DNA of 64,000 bases from Proteiniclasticum ruminis (GCF_900115135.1 NZ_FOVK01000001.1:558001-622000); one strand, 5' to 3'; numbered from the stretch's first letter, positions 36,476 through 45,215 are shown. Made by a program: numbers and translations. Notes: generated by a model from the sequence alone, not told the origin.

Positions 36476-37666
36476 ATGAAAATTGCCGCCATCATCTCAG
36501 AGTATAATCCATTCCACAAAGGCCACGCCTATCAGATTGAAAAAACACGTGAAGCAGCTGGTGCTACCCATATCATCGCACTGATGTCAGGAAATTTTGT
36601 CCAAAGAGGACTCCCTGCCATCGTCGATAAGTACAGAAGAGCAGAAATGGCACTACTCGGAGGAGCAGATCTCGTTCTAGAACTCCCGGTGGTCTACGCC
36701 TTATCCTCTGCGGAATTTTTCGCAGAAGGTTCCGTTAGGATTCTCAACAGCCTTCATGGCGTAGATCTTCTGTCCTTTGGTTCAGAAGAAGGTGAACTTT
36801 CAAAACTGGAGAGAATCGCAAAAATCTTAGCAATGGAGCCCTATGAATACCAAAGCATTCTAAAAAAACATCTTTCTGAAGGCTATTCATTTCCGAAAGC
36901 CCGTAATGAAGCACTGATGGAGCTTCTGCCAGATATCTCCATTGACTTTATCCAGAGCCCCAATAATATTTTGGGTATAGAATATATCAAAGCGATTTAC
37001 CGGACAGACTCTGCCCTCAAGCCCTTTACTATAAAGCGTATGGGAAAAGGGTACCATGATGAGGAACTGGAGGATCAGGTGTTTGCTTCCGCTACTGCGC
37101 TTCGGAAAACCATCTACCAGAATATCCCTCTACACGGTCATGTGCCTGAATCAGTGGACCAGTATATGACACAGCTTTCCCAAGAGAGATATCCTTTTGT
37201 CGCATTAGATGATTTTATAGATCTGGTTAAGTACAGACTGGTCACCAATGGCCATACCCTTTCCAATATCCCTGAAGCCAATGAAGGTCTGGATCAGAGA
37301 ATACAAGAAGTCTTCAGAAGATGCACCTTTGATTCTATGGATCAGTATATAAATGAAATCAAAACAAAAAGATACACACGAACAAGAATTTCAAGAATTC
37401 TCCTTCAGTTTCTCCTAGGCATGGACTCATATGCACTACAGTCTCTGCGCAAAGAGACGCCACCATCTGTAAAAATACTTGCCAGCAATGATCTAGGTAA
37501 GGAAATCCTTGCAAGTCTTCGGAAGAAAAAAGAAATCGAGCTCCTGCACAATTTCGGACGCACACTGAATCCATACCAGGAACTTGACCTTAAAGCATCT
37601 GAAGTATATGGACTACGAAACACAAGCTATGCCCCTTCATGGGATTTTAAAGGTTATCCCTTTTAA
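36476..37666 (+). CDS. tmcAL: tRNA(Met) cytidine acetate ligase TmcAL (YlbM)
   Basis: TmcAL activates acetate with ATP and acetylates C34 of elongator tRNA(Met), which protects decoding of AUG from misreading. The 396-residue protein has the nucleotidyltransferase HKGH motif at residues 14-17 in SEYNPFHKGHAYQ, then LMSGNFVQRGLPAIVDKY and SPNNILGIEY. ATG 36476 follows GAGGAG by six bases. It diverges from pta-ackA, so an acetate-consuming tRNA modifier lies beside the acetate-producing genes. It opens a two-gene plus-strand island. Confidence 0.95.
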   Translation: MKIAAIISEYNPFHKGHAYQIEKTREAAGATHIIALMSGNFVQRGLPAIVDKYRRAEMALLGGADLVLELPVVYALSSAEFFAEGSVRILNSLHGVDLLSFGSEEGELSKLERIAKILAMEPYEYQSILKKHLSEGYSFPKARNEALMELLPDISIDFIQSPNNILGIEYIKAIYRTDSALKPFTIKRMGKGYHDEELEDQVFASATALRKTIYQNIPLHGHVPESVDQYMTQLSQERYPFVALDDFIDLVKYRLVTNGHTLSNIPEANEGLDQRIQEVFRRCTFDSMDQYINEIKTKRYTRTRISRILLQFLLGMDSYALQSLRKETPPSVKILASNDLGKEILASLRKKKEIELLHNFGRTLNPYQELDLKASEVYGLRNTSYAPSWDFKGYPF

Positions 37667-37692
37667 AAGTTTATTTATATCATTAAATGTGG

Positions 37693-37698
37693 TATAAT
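37693..37698 (+). promoter_or_regulatory. Extended -10 promoter for the coiled-coil gene
   Basis: TGGTATAAT, an extended -10, lies 35 bp before the ATG at 37734; the -35 is weak. Confidence 0.5.
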
Positions 37699-37733
37699 TT
37701 ACCTTATATAGCAGTAAACCAAGGAGGGTACCA

Positions 37734-38618
37734 ATGTCATACCAAAATACATACAGCCGATGGCTCCAGCTTACTGAGGAAAAGAAAGTACTGGAACAGA
37801 AATTGAAAGACACCACAGAAGAACAGCACGCAAAAAACAGTCAGTTGCATACATTTCTCTCCAAGATGAAAAAAGAAGAAAAGGATGTGGAGAATCTAGA
37901 AAAATCTTCCTTATCTTCTCTCTTATCGAAGGTCACAGGAAAGTTCGAGGAAAAACTGATGAAAGAACAGGAGGAGTATCTACAGTCAAAACTGACCTAT
38001 GAAGACAAAAAAAACGAACTGGATCTATTGATTGAGAAGGAGTCACGTCTTCAGGACGAACTTCCAAAGCTTGATCAGGAGATATCAGCATTAAAAAACA
38101 GTCTCCTGAAAGATTATCCAGAAGGAGTTCATTTTTCAAAAGAACTTGAGAACAAAAAAGAGTATCTGTTTCATCTTCAAAGGGAACTCGAAGAAGCTCT
38201 GGATGCAGTTCATCATGTGATGGGCTATGCAGAACAGGCACTCAAAGAGTTTTCCAGCGCAAAAGGTTGGTCCACCTACGACACCTTTTTTGGTGGTGGT
38301 ATCATCGCTGATCTTGCCAAATACAACAAACTTGATGATGCAAACAAAGTACTTTCAAAAATCTCCGCTGCATCCAAAGAGATGAAAAAAGAACTTCGGG
38401 ATGTGGAGATGACACTGGAACATGAACTAGAAACCATCAGTGGAAGCGAACAATTCTTCGATATCGCTTTTGACAACATCTTCAGTGACTGGAGCATCCG
38501 AGGCAAAATCGAAAGTAATCTGGAAGCAATGAACAAGTATTACGCAGAACTGAAGAAGATTGAACTGCAGCTCAAATCCGCATTGAAGGAAATCCAAAAG
38601 AAACTAGAGATGCTCTAG
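37734..38618 (+). CDS. Unrecognised coiled-coil protein
   Basis: A 294-residue soluble protein with no signal peptide or membrane helix. Residues 1-165 are strongly charged heptad-like helix (TEEKKVLEQKLKDTTEEQ, LIEKESRLQDELPKLDQE); a short glycine-rich middle segment follows near 180-192 (YDTFFGGGIIADLAKYNK); the C-terminal third is again helical (MNKYYAELKKIELQLKSAL). I do not recognise the family. It has its own promoter and AAGGAGGG site and ends at a bidirectional terminator shared with the convergent CarD-like gene. The FFGGG segment could be a hinge or binding loop, which is speculation. Confidence 0.85.
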   Translation: MSYQNTYSRWLQLTEEKKVLEQKLKDTTEEQHAKNSQLHTFLSKMKKEEKDVENLEKSSLSSLLSKVTGKFEEKLMKEQEEYLQSKLTYEDKKNELDLLIEKESRLQDELPKLDQEISALKNSLLKDYPEGVHFSKELENKKEYLFHLQRELEEALDAVHHVMGYAEQALKEFSSAKGWSTYDTFFGGGIIADLAKYNKLDDANKVLSKISAASKEMKKELRDVEMTLEHELETISGSEQFFDIAFDNIFSDWSIRGKIESNLEAMNKYYAELKKIELQLKSALKEIQKKLEML

Positions 38619-38638
38619 TTGGAGTTCTCCAGTAGAGT

Positions 38639-38676
38639 AAAGCAAAAGGAACCACGATCGTGGTTCCTTTTGCTTT
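38639..38676. terminator. Bidirectional terminator, perfect 38 bp palindrome
   Basis: Two 19 bp arms (AAAGCAAAAGGAACCACGA and its exact complement) meet without a spacer. The A and T ends make it a terminator in both directions for the convergent coiled-coil and CarD-like genes. Confidence 0.85.
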
Positions 38677-38698
38677 GTATTTTATTCTTTGAACCTAC

Positions 38699-39202
38699 TT
38701 ATCTTTCCAAGTAGGATTGCTCTGCTAACATTTTGATGACCTCATCCTCATCCATACCCAAGGAGACAGCCAGTTCCTCACACAGCAAATTCCAGGCATT
38801 CTTGAAGATCTGTTCATCTGACATTGAAACTTTTTTACCCTGTGTTTTCTTCTTTTCTTTCTCCTGCCAAATAACACTGCTCAGAAGCAGCCACTGATAA
38901 AATGAACCTGATTTCAATCTCTCCTGGAATATCTTTCCGCGTTCCTTCATATCAGACTCCCAGATATCGTCACTATCCCTCATATCTTCCATGAACTTCA
39001 TCACTTCAGTTTTGCTGACAAGTGCTCTCATTCTGGCTTTCCCTCTTGAGACCGGTATCATTATTTTGGAATGCTCATCCTTCACTGGATGCAAAATAAA
39101 ATACTCTTCTCCTCTTTGATTCCCCGCAGATTCTTTCCTAATATCCGCGACTTTGCAGACTCCAGTCAGTCCATACATGACATAATCATTTTTTAAAAAC
39201 AT
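38699..39202 (-). CDS. CarD/CdnL-TRCF family transcriptional regulator
   Basis: A 167-residue protein beginning MFLKNDYVMYGLTGVCKVAD, the RNA-polymerase-interacting Tudor-like domain of the CarD family, with EYFILHPV and KIMIPVSR, followed by a helical DNA-binding half. CarD proteins bind the polymerase beta subunit and stabilise open complexes at rRNA and other promoters. ATG 39202 lies 6 bp after GGAGG. The approximately 650 bp upstream carry no gene, so it may have a long leader. Confidence 0.88.
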   Translation of the reverse strand: MFLKNDYVMYGLTGVCKVADIRKESAGNQRGEEYFILHPVKDEHSKIMIPVSRGKARMRALVSKTEVMKFMEDMRDSDDIWESDMKERGKIFQERLKSGSFYQWLLLSSVIWQEKEKKKTQGKKVSMSDEQIFKNAWNLLCEELAVSLGMDEDEVIKMLAEQSYLER

Positions 39203-39515
39203 ATCCATCCTCCTCACATCAATTAACAAACTTCCACTCTCCACAGATCGCTCTGAACACTAAAACTGAGTAAACATATACTATGTATCAACGCAACACT
39301 AACTATCAATTCGTATATTAATACTTGTTATTTATTCAATATATTATTATATCATAAAATCGTAAAATTGTCCAACTCCAAGAACTGTACCATTTAAGTT
39401 CTGAGAATAAATGCGTGCTTCTTGGGCAAGAAGGAGCCATATTTCGGAGAATTTACCAAGTTTTAAGGCCAGCCTCTATCACATACCACCTTCTAGATCC
39501 CATAGCCTCATGTTT

Positions 39516-39553
39516 CCCCATACCCCATACTCCTAGACCCCCTACCCCTACCC
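39516..39553 (-). other. Potential G-quadruplex, minus strand
   Basis: Five guanine runs of 3, 4, 5, 4 and 4 are separated by loops of 2, 2, 11 and 3 bases on the minus strand, in an otherwise AT-rich region. This fits a four-tier intramolecular quadruplex pattern. If CarD is transcribed from further upstream, the tract would be in its mRNA leader. Confidence 0.55.
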
Positions 39554-39594
39554 AAAAACGCTCTTATCACCATTCATTCCAATTCAAAGTTTGT

Positions 39595-39660
39595 TATAAT
39601 TACCATACTATTAAGTGAGTAAAGGACCCTTCCAAACATGAGGTGGAAGGGTCTCTTTCT
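39595..39660 (+). ncRNA. Candidate short RNA: promoter followed by terminator
   Basis: An extended -10 (TGTTATAAT, 39592-39600) is followed after about 25 bp by a 9 bp stem GACCCTTCC/GGAAGGGTC with an 11 nt loop and a pyrimidine-rich tail. No gene lies between or downstream on this strand, so the unit would give an RNA of roughly 50 nt. Low confidence without expression data. Confidence 0.3.
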
Positions 39661-39812
39661 ATTTCTCCTTAAGGACTCTAAAGGACAATATATTTGTCTA
39701 TTTACGGATAAACAACTTCGTCATAATCAAGTCATTTCACGAGTTCAAAACACCTCACTTAAGATATGGGTATGTAAAGATCTTGTGGATTGCCTAATTT
39801 ACGCTTAAACAT

Positions 39813-39845
39813 AAAAACCCCGGAACCACTGATTCCGGAGTTTTT
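39813..39845 (-). terminator. Terminator after the coiled-coil gene downstream of coaD
   Basis: CTCCGGAA, a 7 nt loop and TTCCGGGG, followed by TTTTT on the minus strand; A and T runs on both sides make it bidirectional. Confidence 0.85.
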
Positions 39846-39851
39846 ATAGAA

Positions 39852-40409
39852 CTATTTCATTTCTCTCAGTTCTTTGATGTTGTCCTTGATCGTTGTAGAT
39901 GTGGTATGAAAACTCTTGTTGTACTCTTGGACAAATCCTTCAAAAAGATTCTTGAAGTTCACCATCATCTGCTGGTTTCTCTCTTTGATTTCCGCATCCA
40001 AGTCTGATAGCAGGGAATCAGCATAATCCCGCGCAGATAGTTTTACAAGTTTAGCTTCTGTCTGAGCCTTGTTCAGAATCTCTTGAGCCTTTATTGTGGC
40101 TTCCTTGACGATGTCATGGTTGTTCACTTTTTCCTGCATCATCCGGTCCACTTCAGCTTTTGTCCTCTCATATTCCGTCTTGGCTTCGGTCAGAATACGG
40201 TCTTTTTCAGCAAGAACCCATTGGGCTGTTCGCAGATCTTCAGGAATGACCTGTACAATCTCATCCAGAATATTGACAACTTCATCTCGATCCACAAGAA
40301 CTTTCTTGGAAAATGGGACTTTAGAACCATCTTCAATGATTTCCTGGAGCACTTCCACAAGACCCGTGATCTCAATTCTTCTTGATGTCACCTCATAATT
40401 TTCTTTCAT
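39852..40409 (-). CDS. Coiled-coil protein with V-ATPase subunit H/DivIVA-like character
   Basis: A 185-residue, highly charged helical protein. The centre (EAKTEYERTKAEVDRMMQEK, then AQEILNKAQTEAKLV) resembles the stalk-like coiled coils of V-type ATPase subunit H and the C-terminal half of DivIVA-like proteins. No ATPase motif is present. Homologues near coaD are known in Clostridia, but their function is not. ATG 40409 lies inside the end of coaD (17 bp overlap), eight bases after GGAGGG, so it is translated together with coaD. Confidence 0.85.
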   Translation of the reverse strand: MKENYEVTSRRIEITGLVEVLQEIIEDGSKVPFSKKVLVDRDEVVNILDEIVQVIPEDLRTAQWVLAEKDRILTEAKTEYERTKAEVDRMMQEKVNNHDIVKEATIKAQEILNKAQTEAKLVKLSARDYADSLLSDLDAEIKERNQQMMVNFKNLFEGFVQEYNKSFHTTSTTIKDNIKELREMK

Positions 40410-40908
40410 TACACATTCCCTCCAAAACAATTCCGACTTTTTGATATATATCCTCTATAATCTCTTCAGGCACAAACCCTCTGATATCACCTTTAAAATG
40501 AAGAATCTCTCTTACCGATGATGAACTGATGTAGGAGTATTCAGTGCTTGCCATCATCAAGACAGTTTCCACTCTTTCTTGAGAAAGTCTCCGGTTCATA
40601 TGGGCCATCTGAAGCTCATAATCGAAATCAAGTCCAACTCTCAGCCCTTTTACGATTACATGGGCATCGATGGCCTTCATAAAGTCAACCAACAGACCTT
40701 GGAAACTCACTACTTCAATATTATCATACTTCTGAACGAGTTTCCGAATCATCGCAACTCTTTCTTCAATAGAAAATAATCCTTTCTTGTCAACATTTTT
40801 AAGCACAGCCACTACAACCTTATCAAAAACAGCGGCAGACCTCAGGATTACATCCATATGTCCTAAGGTAATAGGGTCAAAGCTCCCAGGGTATACAGCT
40901 ACTTTCAT
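40393..40908 (-). CDS. coaD: Phosphopantetheine adenylyltransferase
   Basis: CoaD makes dephospho-CoA from 4'-phosphopantetheine and ATP. The 171-residue protein begins MKVAVYPGSFDPITLGHMDV with the TLGH nucleotidyl motif at 14-17, and has ISSSSVRE near residue 128. It follows rsmD by 10 bp, the common rsmD-coaD pairing. Confidence 0.97.
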   Translation of the reverse strand: MKVAVYPGSFDPITLGHMDVILRSAAVFDKVVVAVLKNVDKKGLFSIEERVAMIRKLVQKYDNIEVVSFQGLLVDFMKAIDAHVIVKGLRVGLDFDYELQMAHMNRRLSQERVETVLMMASTEYSYISSSSVREILHFKGDIRGFVPEEIIEDIYQKVGIVLEGMCNERKL

Positions 40909-40918
40909 TTATAACTCC

Positions 40919-41503
40919 TTACACTCTACACTGATAGAAGGCAATGATTGTATTGCCATACTTGCGTTCATCTACCAGCTCATATTTTTCTTCCGGTCGA
41001 TAGATTGGCTCTTCTCTGTCATACTTGGTGACAATGACTCCATCTGTATTCAATAATTCAAACTCTGCAATCATCTTCACTGCCCTATCCACCATATGAT
41101 TCAGATAAGGCGGGTCTACAAATATTATATCGAACTTTTCTCCTTGAGAAGCTAAACTTTTTATGAATTCATATGAATCTTTCATATAAACTTTAGAAAC
41201 ACTGTCAAATCCTAAAATGCGCACATTTTCTAAAAGTATATCATATGTTTCTTTAAATCTCTCAAGAAAAACCACTTTTTTTGCGCCTCTGCTTGCACAT
41301 TCCAGTCCAAGACTCCCTGTTCCCGCAAACATATCAAGCACCACCGCACTATACACTCTATGTCCTAAAATATTGAACATGGATTCCTTCACCCTATCCA
41401 GTGTCGGTCTAGTGGCCTTAACCTCACCTTTTTCCGTGATTCTTCCTTCATTTTTAGGGGACAGTATTTTTCTGCCTTTGGCAGTTCCTGAAATAATTCT
41501 CAT
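40919..41503 (-). CDS. rsmD: 16S rRNA (guanine-966-N2)-methyltransferase RsmD
   Basis: RsmD methylates G966 of 16S rRNA. The 194-residue Rossmann enzyme starts MRIISGTAKGRKI, has the SAM loop DMFAGTGSLGLECASRGA and the catalytic FVDPPY. It lies 10 bp after recG and 10 bp before coaD. Confidence 0.95.
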   Translation of the reverse strand: MRIISGTAKGRKILSPKNEGRITEKGEVKATRPTLDRVKESMFNILGHRVYSAVVLDMFAGTGSLGLECASRGAKKVVFLERFKETYDILLENVRILGFDSVSKVYMKDSYEFIKSLASQGEKFDIIFVDPPYLNHMVDRAVKMIAEFELLNTDGVIVTKYDREEPIYRPEEKYELVDERKYGNTIIAFYQCRV

Positions 41504-41513
41504 ATCTTGCTCC

Positions 41514-43532
41514 TTAATTCAAACAAATATAATTTAGATTCTGAGACAGTTTATGAAGAAACTGATCTTTCATCCGCTGATCTTCTTCTGTATTGCCAAG
41601 ATATACGGTCCTGGCATAGGCATTTGCTTTGAGAAAGAGTTCATAGTCACTCGCCAGATCAGAAAGCATCAAACCGGAATGACCACTTTGATGAACACCA
41701 AAAAGCTGACCTGTCCCTCTTTGTTTCAAATCCTCTTCAGCGATATAGAAACCATCATTGCTCTTTACCATGATTTCCAGCCTTTCTCTTGTGGACTGAC
41801 TTTTCATCTGCGCAATCATTATACAGTAGGACTGATACTCTCCCCTTCCCACGCGACCACGGAGCTGATGAAGCTGTGCGAGGCCAAAACGCTCTGCATT
41901 TTCTATGACCATCATGCTGGCATTAGGCACATTGATTCCCACCTCTATTACCGTAGTGGAAATGAGCACCTTTATCTCTCCAGCCTTAAAAGACTCCATC
42001 ACTTGCTCTTTTTCTTTTGATGTCATTTTACCATGGAGATAAGCCATTGGGATACCTTTTAGTGTCCCCTTCGATAATTCATCTAAGAGACCCATTACTG
42101 AATTTAGATCACTCTCCTCATCCAAATCAATCAAAGGTGTCACAATATAGGCTTGCCTTCCTTTCTGAACTTCGTCTAGAACTTTCTTATAACAGGCAGT
42201 TCTTTTGGCGTGATCCATAAGAACTGTTTTAATCTCTTTTCTTCCCCGGGGCAGCTCATCAATGACAGAAAGATCCAGATCAGAATAGATGGTCAGCGCC
42301 ATGGTTCTTGGTATAGGTGTAGCACTCATCACAAGGACCTCTGACATCTGATTCTTATTGATTAGTTTTGCCCTCTGATTGACACCGAAGCGATGCTGCT
42401 CATCTGTAATGATCATGCCAAGTTTCTCAAACTGGACCTTCTCCTCAATAAGCGCATGGGTGCCAACCATGAGCAGAGGCTTCCCTTCTTTAAGCTGAAC
42501 CATTATCTCATCCCGGGCTTTCTTTTTGGTGGATCCGGTCAAAAGGCGGACTGCTACACCAAAGGGAGCCAGCAGTTTTTCCGCTTCCAGAAAATGCTGT
42601 TTTGCAAGAATCTCTGTAGGAGCCATAAAGGCAGCCTGGTATCCATTCTCCAAGACATTGAATAGGGCAACAAGAGCAACGATGGTTTTACCCGAACCAA
42701 CATCTCCTTGGAGCAGACGGTTCATCGGAGCTGATTTCTTCTGGTCTAGCAGAATCTCCCGAATTACTCTATTCTGTGCATTGGTCATATCAAATGGTAT
42801 CGATTCTTTCAGAAGCTTCAGTCTTGGACTCATTGAAAAACGAATCCCACGCTCCTCTTCCTGTCTCCGGCTTCTGGATATCATGATTTTCAGAGAGTAG
42901 GCAAACATCTCCTGAAATTTCATGCGTTTCAGTGATTTTGACAAAAGCTCCTCATCTTGGGGAAAATGAAGATTTCGCACTGCTGAATCAAGATCGATCA
43001 GATCTTCATGCTTCAGAATGTCCTCTGGAAAGTTCTCATTGATATGCACTTTTTCAAGAATTTGACGGACAAGTTTCTTAATCAGAGTTCCTGTCACTTT
43101 TCCCTCTAATGAATAGACCGGAACAATCTCTTCTGTGTCTCGGTTCTGAATCGGATTTATGGACTCAATAAACTTGTTCTTTTTCTCAAACTTTCCCTTC
43201 AGCTGATACGTTTCACCAATCTTATACTGGCTTGTGATATAAGGCATGTTAAAATATGTCGCCTTCAATGCACCAAATTCAGTATTGAACCAAATGGTTG
43301 CCATGGTCTTTCCTGTTCTTGTGCGGAAAGGTTTGGAGATTTTTGTCACTTCAGCTTCTATTCTGATCTTATCCATTCCGTTCAGATACATCTCATCTGC
43401 ATTTCTGTATGTATCATATCCTCTTGGAAAATAGAGGAGCAAATCAAGCAGTGTATGAATCCCCATATTTTCCAACTGTTCTCTGGTTTTTTCTCCAACC
43501 CCTTTCAAGGTAGATACAGAATCGTAGATCAA
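41514..43532 (-). CDS. recG: ATP-dependent DNA helicase RecG
   Basis: RecG remodels stalled forks and branched DNA. The 672-residue protein has the N-terminal wedge/OB domain (about 50-150), Walker A LLQGDVGSGKT near 280, the variant box II DEQHRFG, and the C-terminal helicase segment RGRVGRGEYQSYC. The start is TTG at 43532, after GGAGG. It lies between fakA and rsmD, as in many Firmicutes. Confidence 0.96.
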   Translation of the reverse strand: MIYDSVSTLKGVGEKTREQLENMGIHTLLDLLLYFPRGYDTYRNADEMYLNGMDKIRIEAEVTKISKPFRTRTGKTMATIWFNTEFGALKATYFNMPYITSQYKIGETYQLKGKFEKKNKFIESINPIQNRDTEEIVPVYSLEGKVTGTLIKKLVRQILEKVHINENFPEDILKHEDLIDLDSAVRNLHFPQDEELLSKSLKRMKFQEMFAYSLKIMISRSRRQEEERGIRFSMSPRLKLLKESIPFDMTNAQNRVIREILLDQKKSAPMNRLLQGDVGSGKTIVALVALFNVLENGYQAAFMAPTEILAKQHFLEAEKLLAPFGVAVRLLTGSTKKKARDEIMVQLKEGKPLLMVGTHALIEEKVQFEKLGMIITDEQHRFGVNQRAKLINKNQMSEVLVMSATPIPRTMALTIYSDLDLSVIDELPRGRKEIKTVLMDHAKRTACYKKVLDEVQKGRQAYIVTPLIDLDEESDLNSVMGLLDELSKGTLKGIPMAYLHGKMTSKEKEQVMESFKAGEIKVLISTTVIEVGINVPNASMMVIENAERFGLAQLHQLRGRVGRGEYQSYCIMIAQMKSQSTRERLEIMVKSNDGFYIAEEDLKQRGTGQLFGVHQSGHSGLMLSDLASDYELFLKANAYARTVYLGNTEEDQRMKDQFLHKLSQNLNYICLN

Positions 43533-43548
43533 AATATTTCCTCCTTGT

Positions 43549-43575
43549 AAAAAAAGAAGGCCTTCGCCTTCTTTT
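43549..43575 (-). terminator. Terminator of fakA
   Basis: GAAGGC, GAAG, GCCTTC followed by seven T residues on the minus strand, ahead of recG. Confidence 0.8.
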
Positions 43576-43580
43576 CATTT

Positions 43581-45215
43581 CTATTCTACTGCAATGATGA
43601 AGTAGTAAAGAGGCTGTTTTCCAGCTACACTCATCACATCAAGATCTTCATACTTTTCTTCCAGTTCAGAAAGGAACTGAGTGAACTCTTCTTCATTTAC
43701 ATCCTCACCATAGAAAAGTGTGATAGAGGAACTGTCCTCATCCACCATGGTATCAATGAGCTCATCCACCAAAGGATAGAGGTCTCTTTTTACTACTTTT
43801 ATTTTACTTTCGAGAAGTCCAAGGTAATCTCCCTGCTTTACAGCCATGCCTTCAATTTCAGTATCACGCACTGCATAGGTCACAGAGCCTGATTTAACCG
43901 TACTGATGCTGGCAAGAAGTGCATCGTAGTTTGTCTCTACCGCTGCTTCCGGATTAAATGCTGTCAATGCTGCAACTCCCTGAGGAATTGTCTTTGTCGG
44001 AATCACATAGACATCTTTACCGGAGATATCCTTGGCCTGATTTGCTGCCATGATGATGTTTTTGTTATTCGGCAGAATGAAAATATGCTCCGCATTTGCA
44101 CTTTCCACTGCCTTCACGATATCCTGTGTGGAAGGGTTCATGGTCTGTCCTCCAGAAATGACATAACTCACTCCCAGATCTTCAAACACTTCGCGAATGC
44201 CTTCTCCCATGGACACAGAAATAAATGCATACTTTTCTTTCACTGCTTCCACAACGGGTTCTGATTTTGGCGCTTCCATATGCACATCAGGTGTATCCTG
44301 AAGATTTCTATGCTGTTCTCTCATATTCTCGATCTTGATCTTTGTAAGCTCACCCATTTTAGCAGCTTCCGCCAGAACAAGGCCAGGATTGTCTGTATGT
44401 ACATGTATTTTAAGAATATCATCAAAGGCTACATAAACGATGGAGTCTCCCATGGATTCGAGATAGTCCCTAAAAGAATCATTTTCCGGTTTTGCAAGAA
44501 CAATAAACTCTGTGCAGTATCCGAAGGTGATCTCCGTGTGGGTATCTCGTGCAGCAACATATTCCTCAAAGGATTTCTGCTCCACTTTCTCTGCCATCTT
44601 AAACCCGCTCTCCAGCGCCTCATACATCCCTTTCAGGATCACAAGAAGTCCCATACCGCCAGAATCTACTACATTGGCCGCTTTCAGCTGTGGCAGAAGT
44701 TCTGGTGTCTTCTCCAGGGTTTCATCTGCGAAGGTTACAACTTTTTCCATAAGATCTGTTACATCATCTGTATGGTATTCTGTGGTTTTTTCTCCTACTT
44801 CACGAATCACTGTTAGAATCGTTCCTTCTGTAGGTCTCATAACAGCACGGTACGCTGACTTTGACCCTTCAAGAAGGCTGAGGGCAAACTCATAAGCGTT
44901 AACCTCTTCTTTTCCTTCCAGCCCTTTTGCAATTCCTCTGAAAATCTGGGAAAGAATTACACCAGAGTTTCCTCTAGCCCCCATAAGAGCTCCCTTAGCA
45001 AGCACCTTCGAGACTTCACCTATGTTGGTGGATTTGGAATTTCTTACCTCATCTACTGCAGCGGTAAAGGTCATGGACATGTTTGTACCTGTATCTCCAT
45101 CTGGAACAGGGAAAACATTTAATGAATCCACATATGCTTTTTCATTTTCCAAACGGATGGATGCATTTGTCACCATGCTCAGAAAATGCTGTCCATTAAT
45201 CTTGTTATATTTCAT
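43581..45215 (-). CDS. fakA: DAK2/DegV-like fatty acid kinase subunit FakA (YloV)
   Basis: FakA-type kinases phosphorylate exogenous fatty acids bound to FakB, giving acyl phosphate, the same intermediate made by PlsX. The 544-residue protein has the DAK2 nucleotide site FPVPDGDTGTNMSM near residue 35 and GARGNSGVILSQ, then a middle region and C-terminal domain of the DegV-like type. ATG 45215 is eight bases after AGGAGG; the longer frame covers a leader hairpin. It follows asp23 after about 190 bp holding a separate promoter. The fatty-acid role is by homology; no fakB is in the window. Confidence 0.88.
   Translation of the reverse strand: MKYNKINGQHFLSMVTNASIRLENEKAYVDSLNVFPVPDGDTGTNMSMTFTAAVDEVRNSKSTNIGEVSKVLAKGALMGARGNSGVILSQIFRGIAKGLEGKEEVNAYEFALSLLEGSKSAYRAVMRPTEGTILTVIREVGEKTTEYHTDDVTDLMEKVVTFADETLEKTPELLPQLKAANVVDSGGMGLLVILKGMYEALESGFKMAEKVEQKSFEEYVAARDTHTEITFGYCTEFIVLAKPENDSFRDYLESMGDSIVYVAFDDILKIHVHTDNPGLVLAEAAKMGELTKIKIENMREQHRNLQDTPDVHMEAPKSEPVVEAVKEKYAFISVSMGEGIREVFEDLGVSYVISGGQTMNPSTQDIVKAVESANAEHIFILPNNKNIIMAANQAKDISGKDVYVIPTKTIPQGVAALTAFNPEAAVETNYDALLASISTVKSGSVTYAVRDTEIEGMAVKQGDYLGLLESKIKVVKRDLYPLVDELIDTMVDEDSSSITLFYGEDVNEEEFTQFLSELEEKYEDLDVMSVAGKQPLYYFIIAVE

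Larger units (their letters stand above)
39203..39851. other. Gene-poor 650 bp gap
   Basis: No convincing coding frame is present; a 67-codon plus-strand frame at 39415 has no ribosome binding site and a proline-rich composition caused by the C-rich tract. The gap holds a guanine-tract region, an isolated promoter-hairpin pair and several inverted repeats (CCTCATGTTT 39506-39515 with AAACATGAGG 39634-39643; TTAAGTGAG 39611-39619 with CTCACTTAA 39754-39762). Confidence 0.6.

Noticed and set aside
39415-39618. A 67-codon plus-strand frame in the gene-poor gap
   Set aside because: No ribosome binding site, and its proline and serine content follows from the C-rich tract; it also overlaps the quadruplex motif and the candidate promoter.
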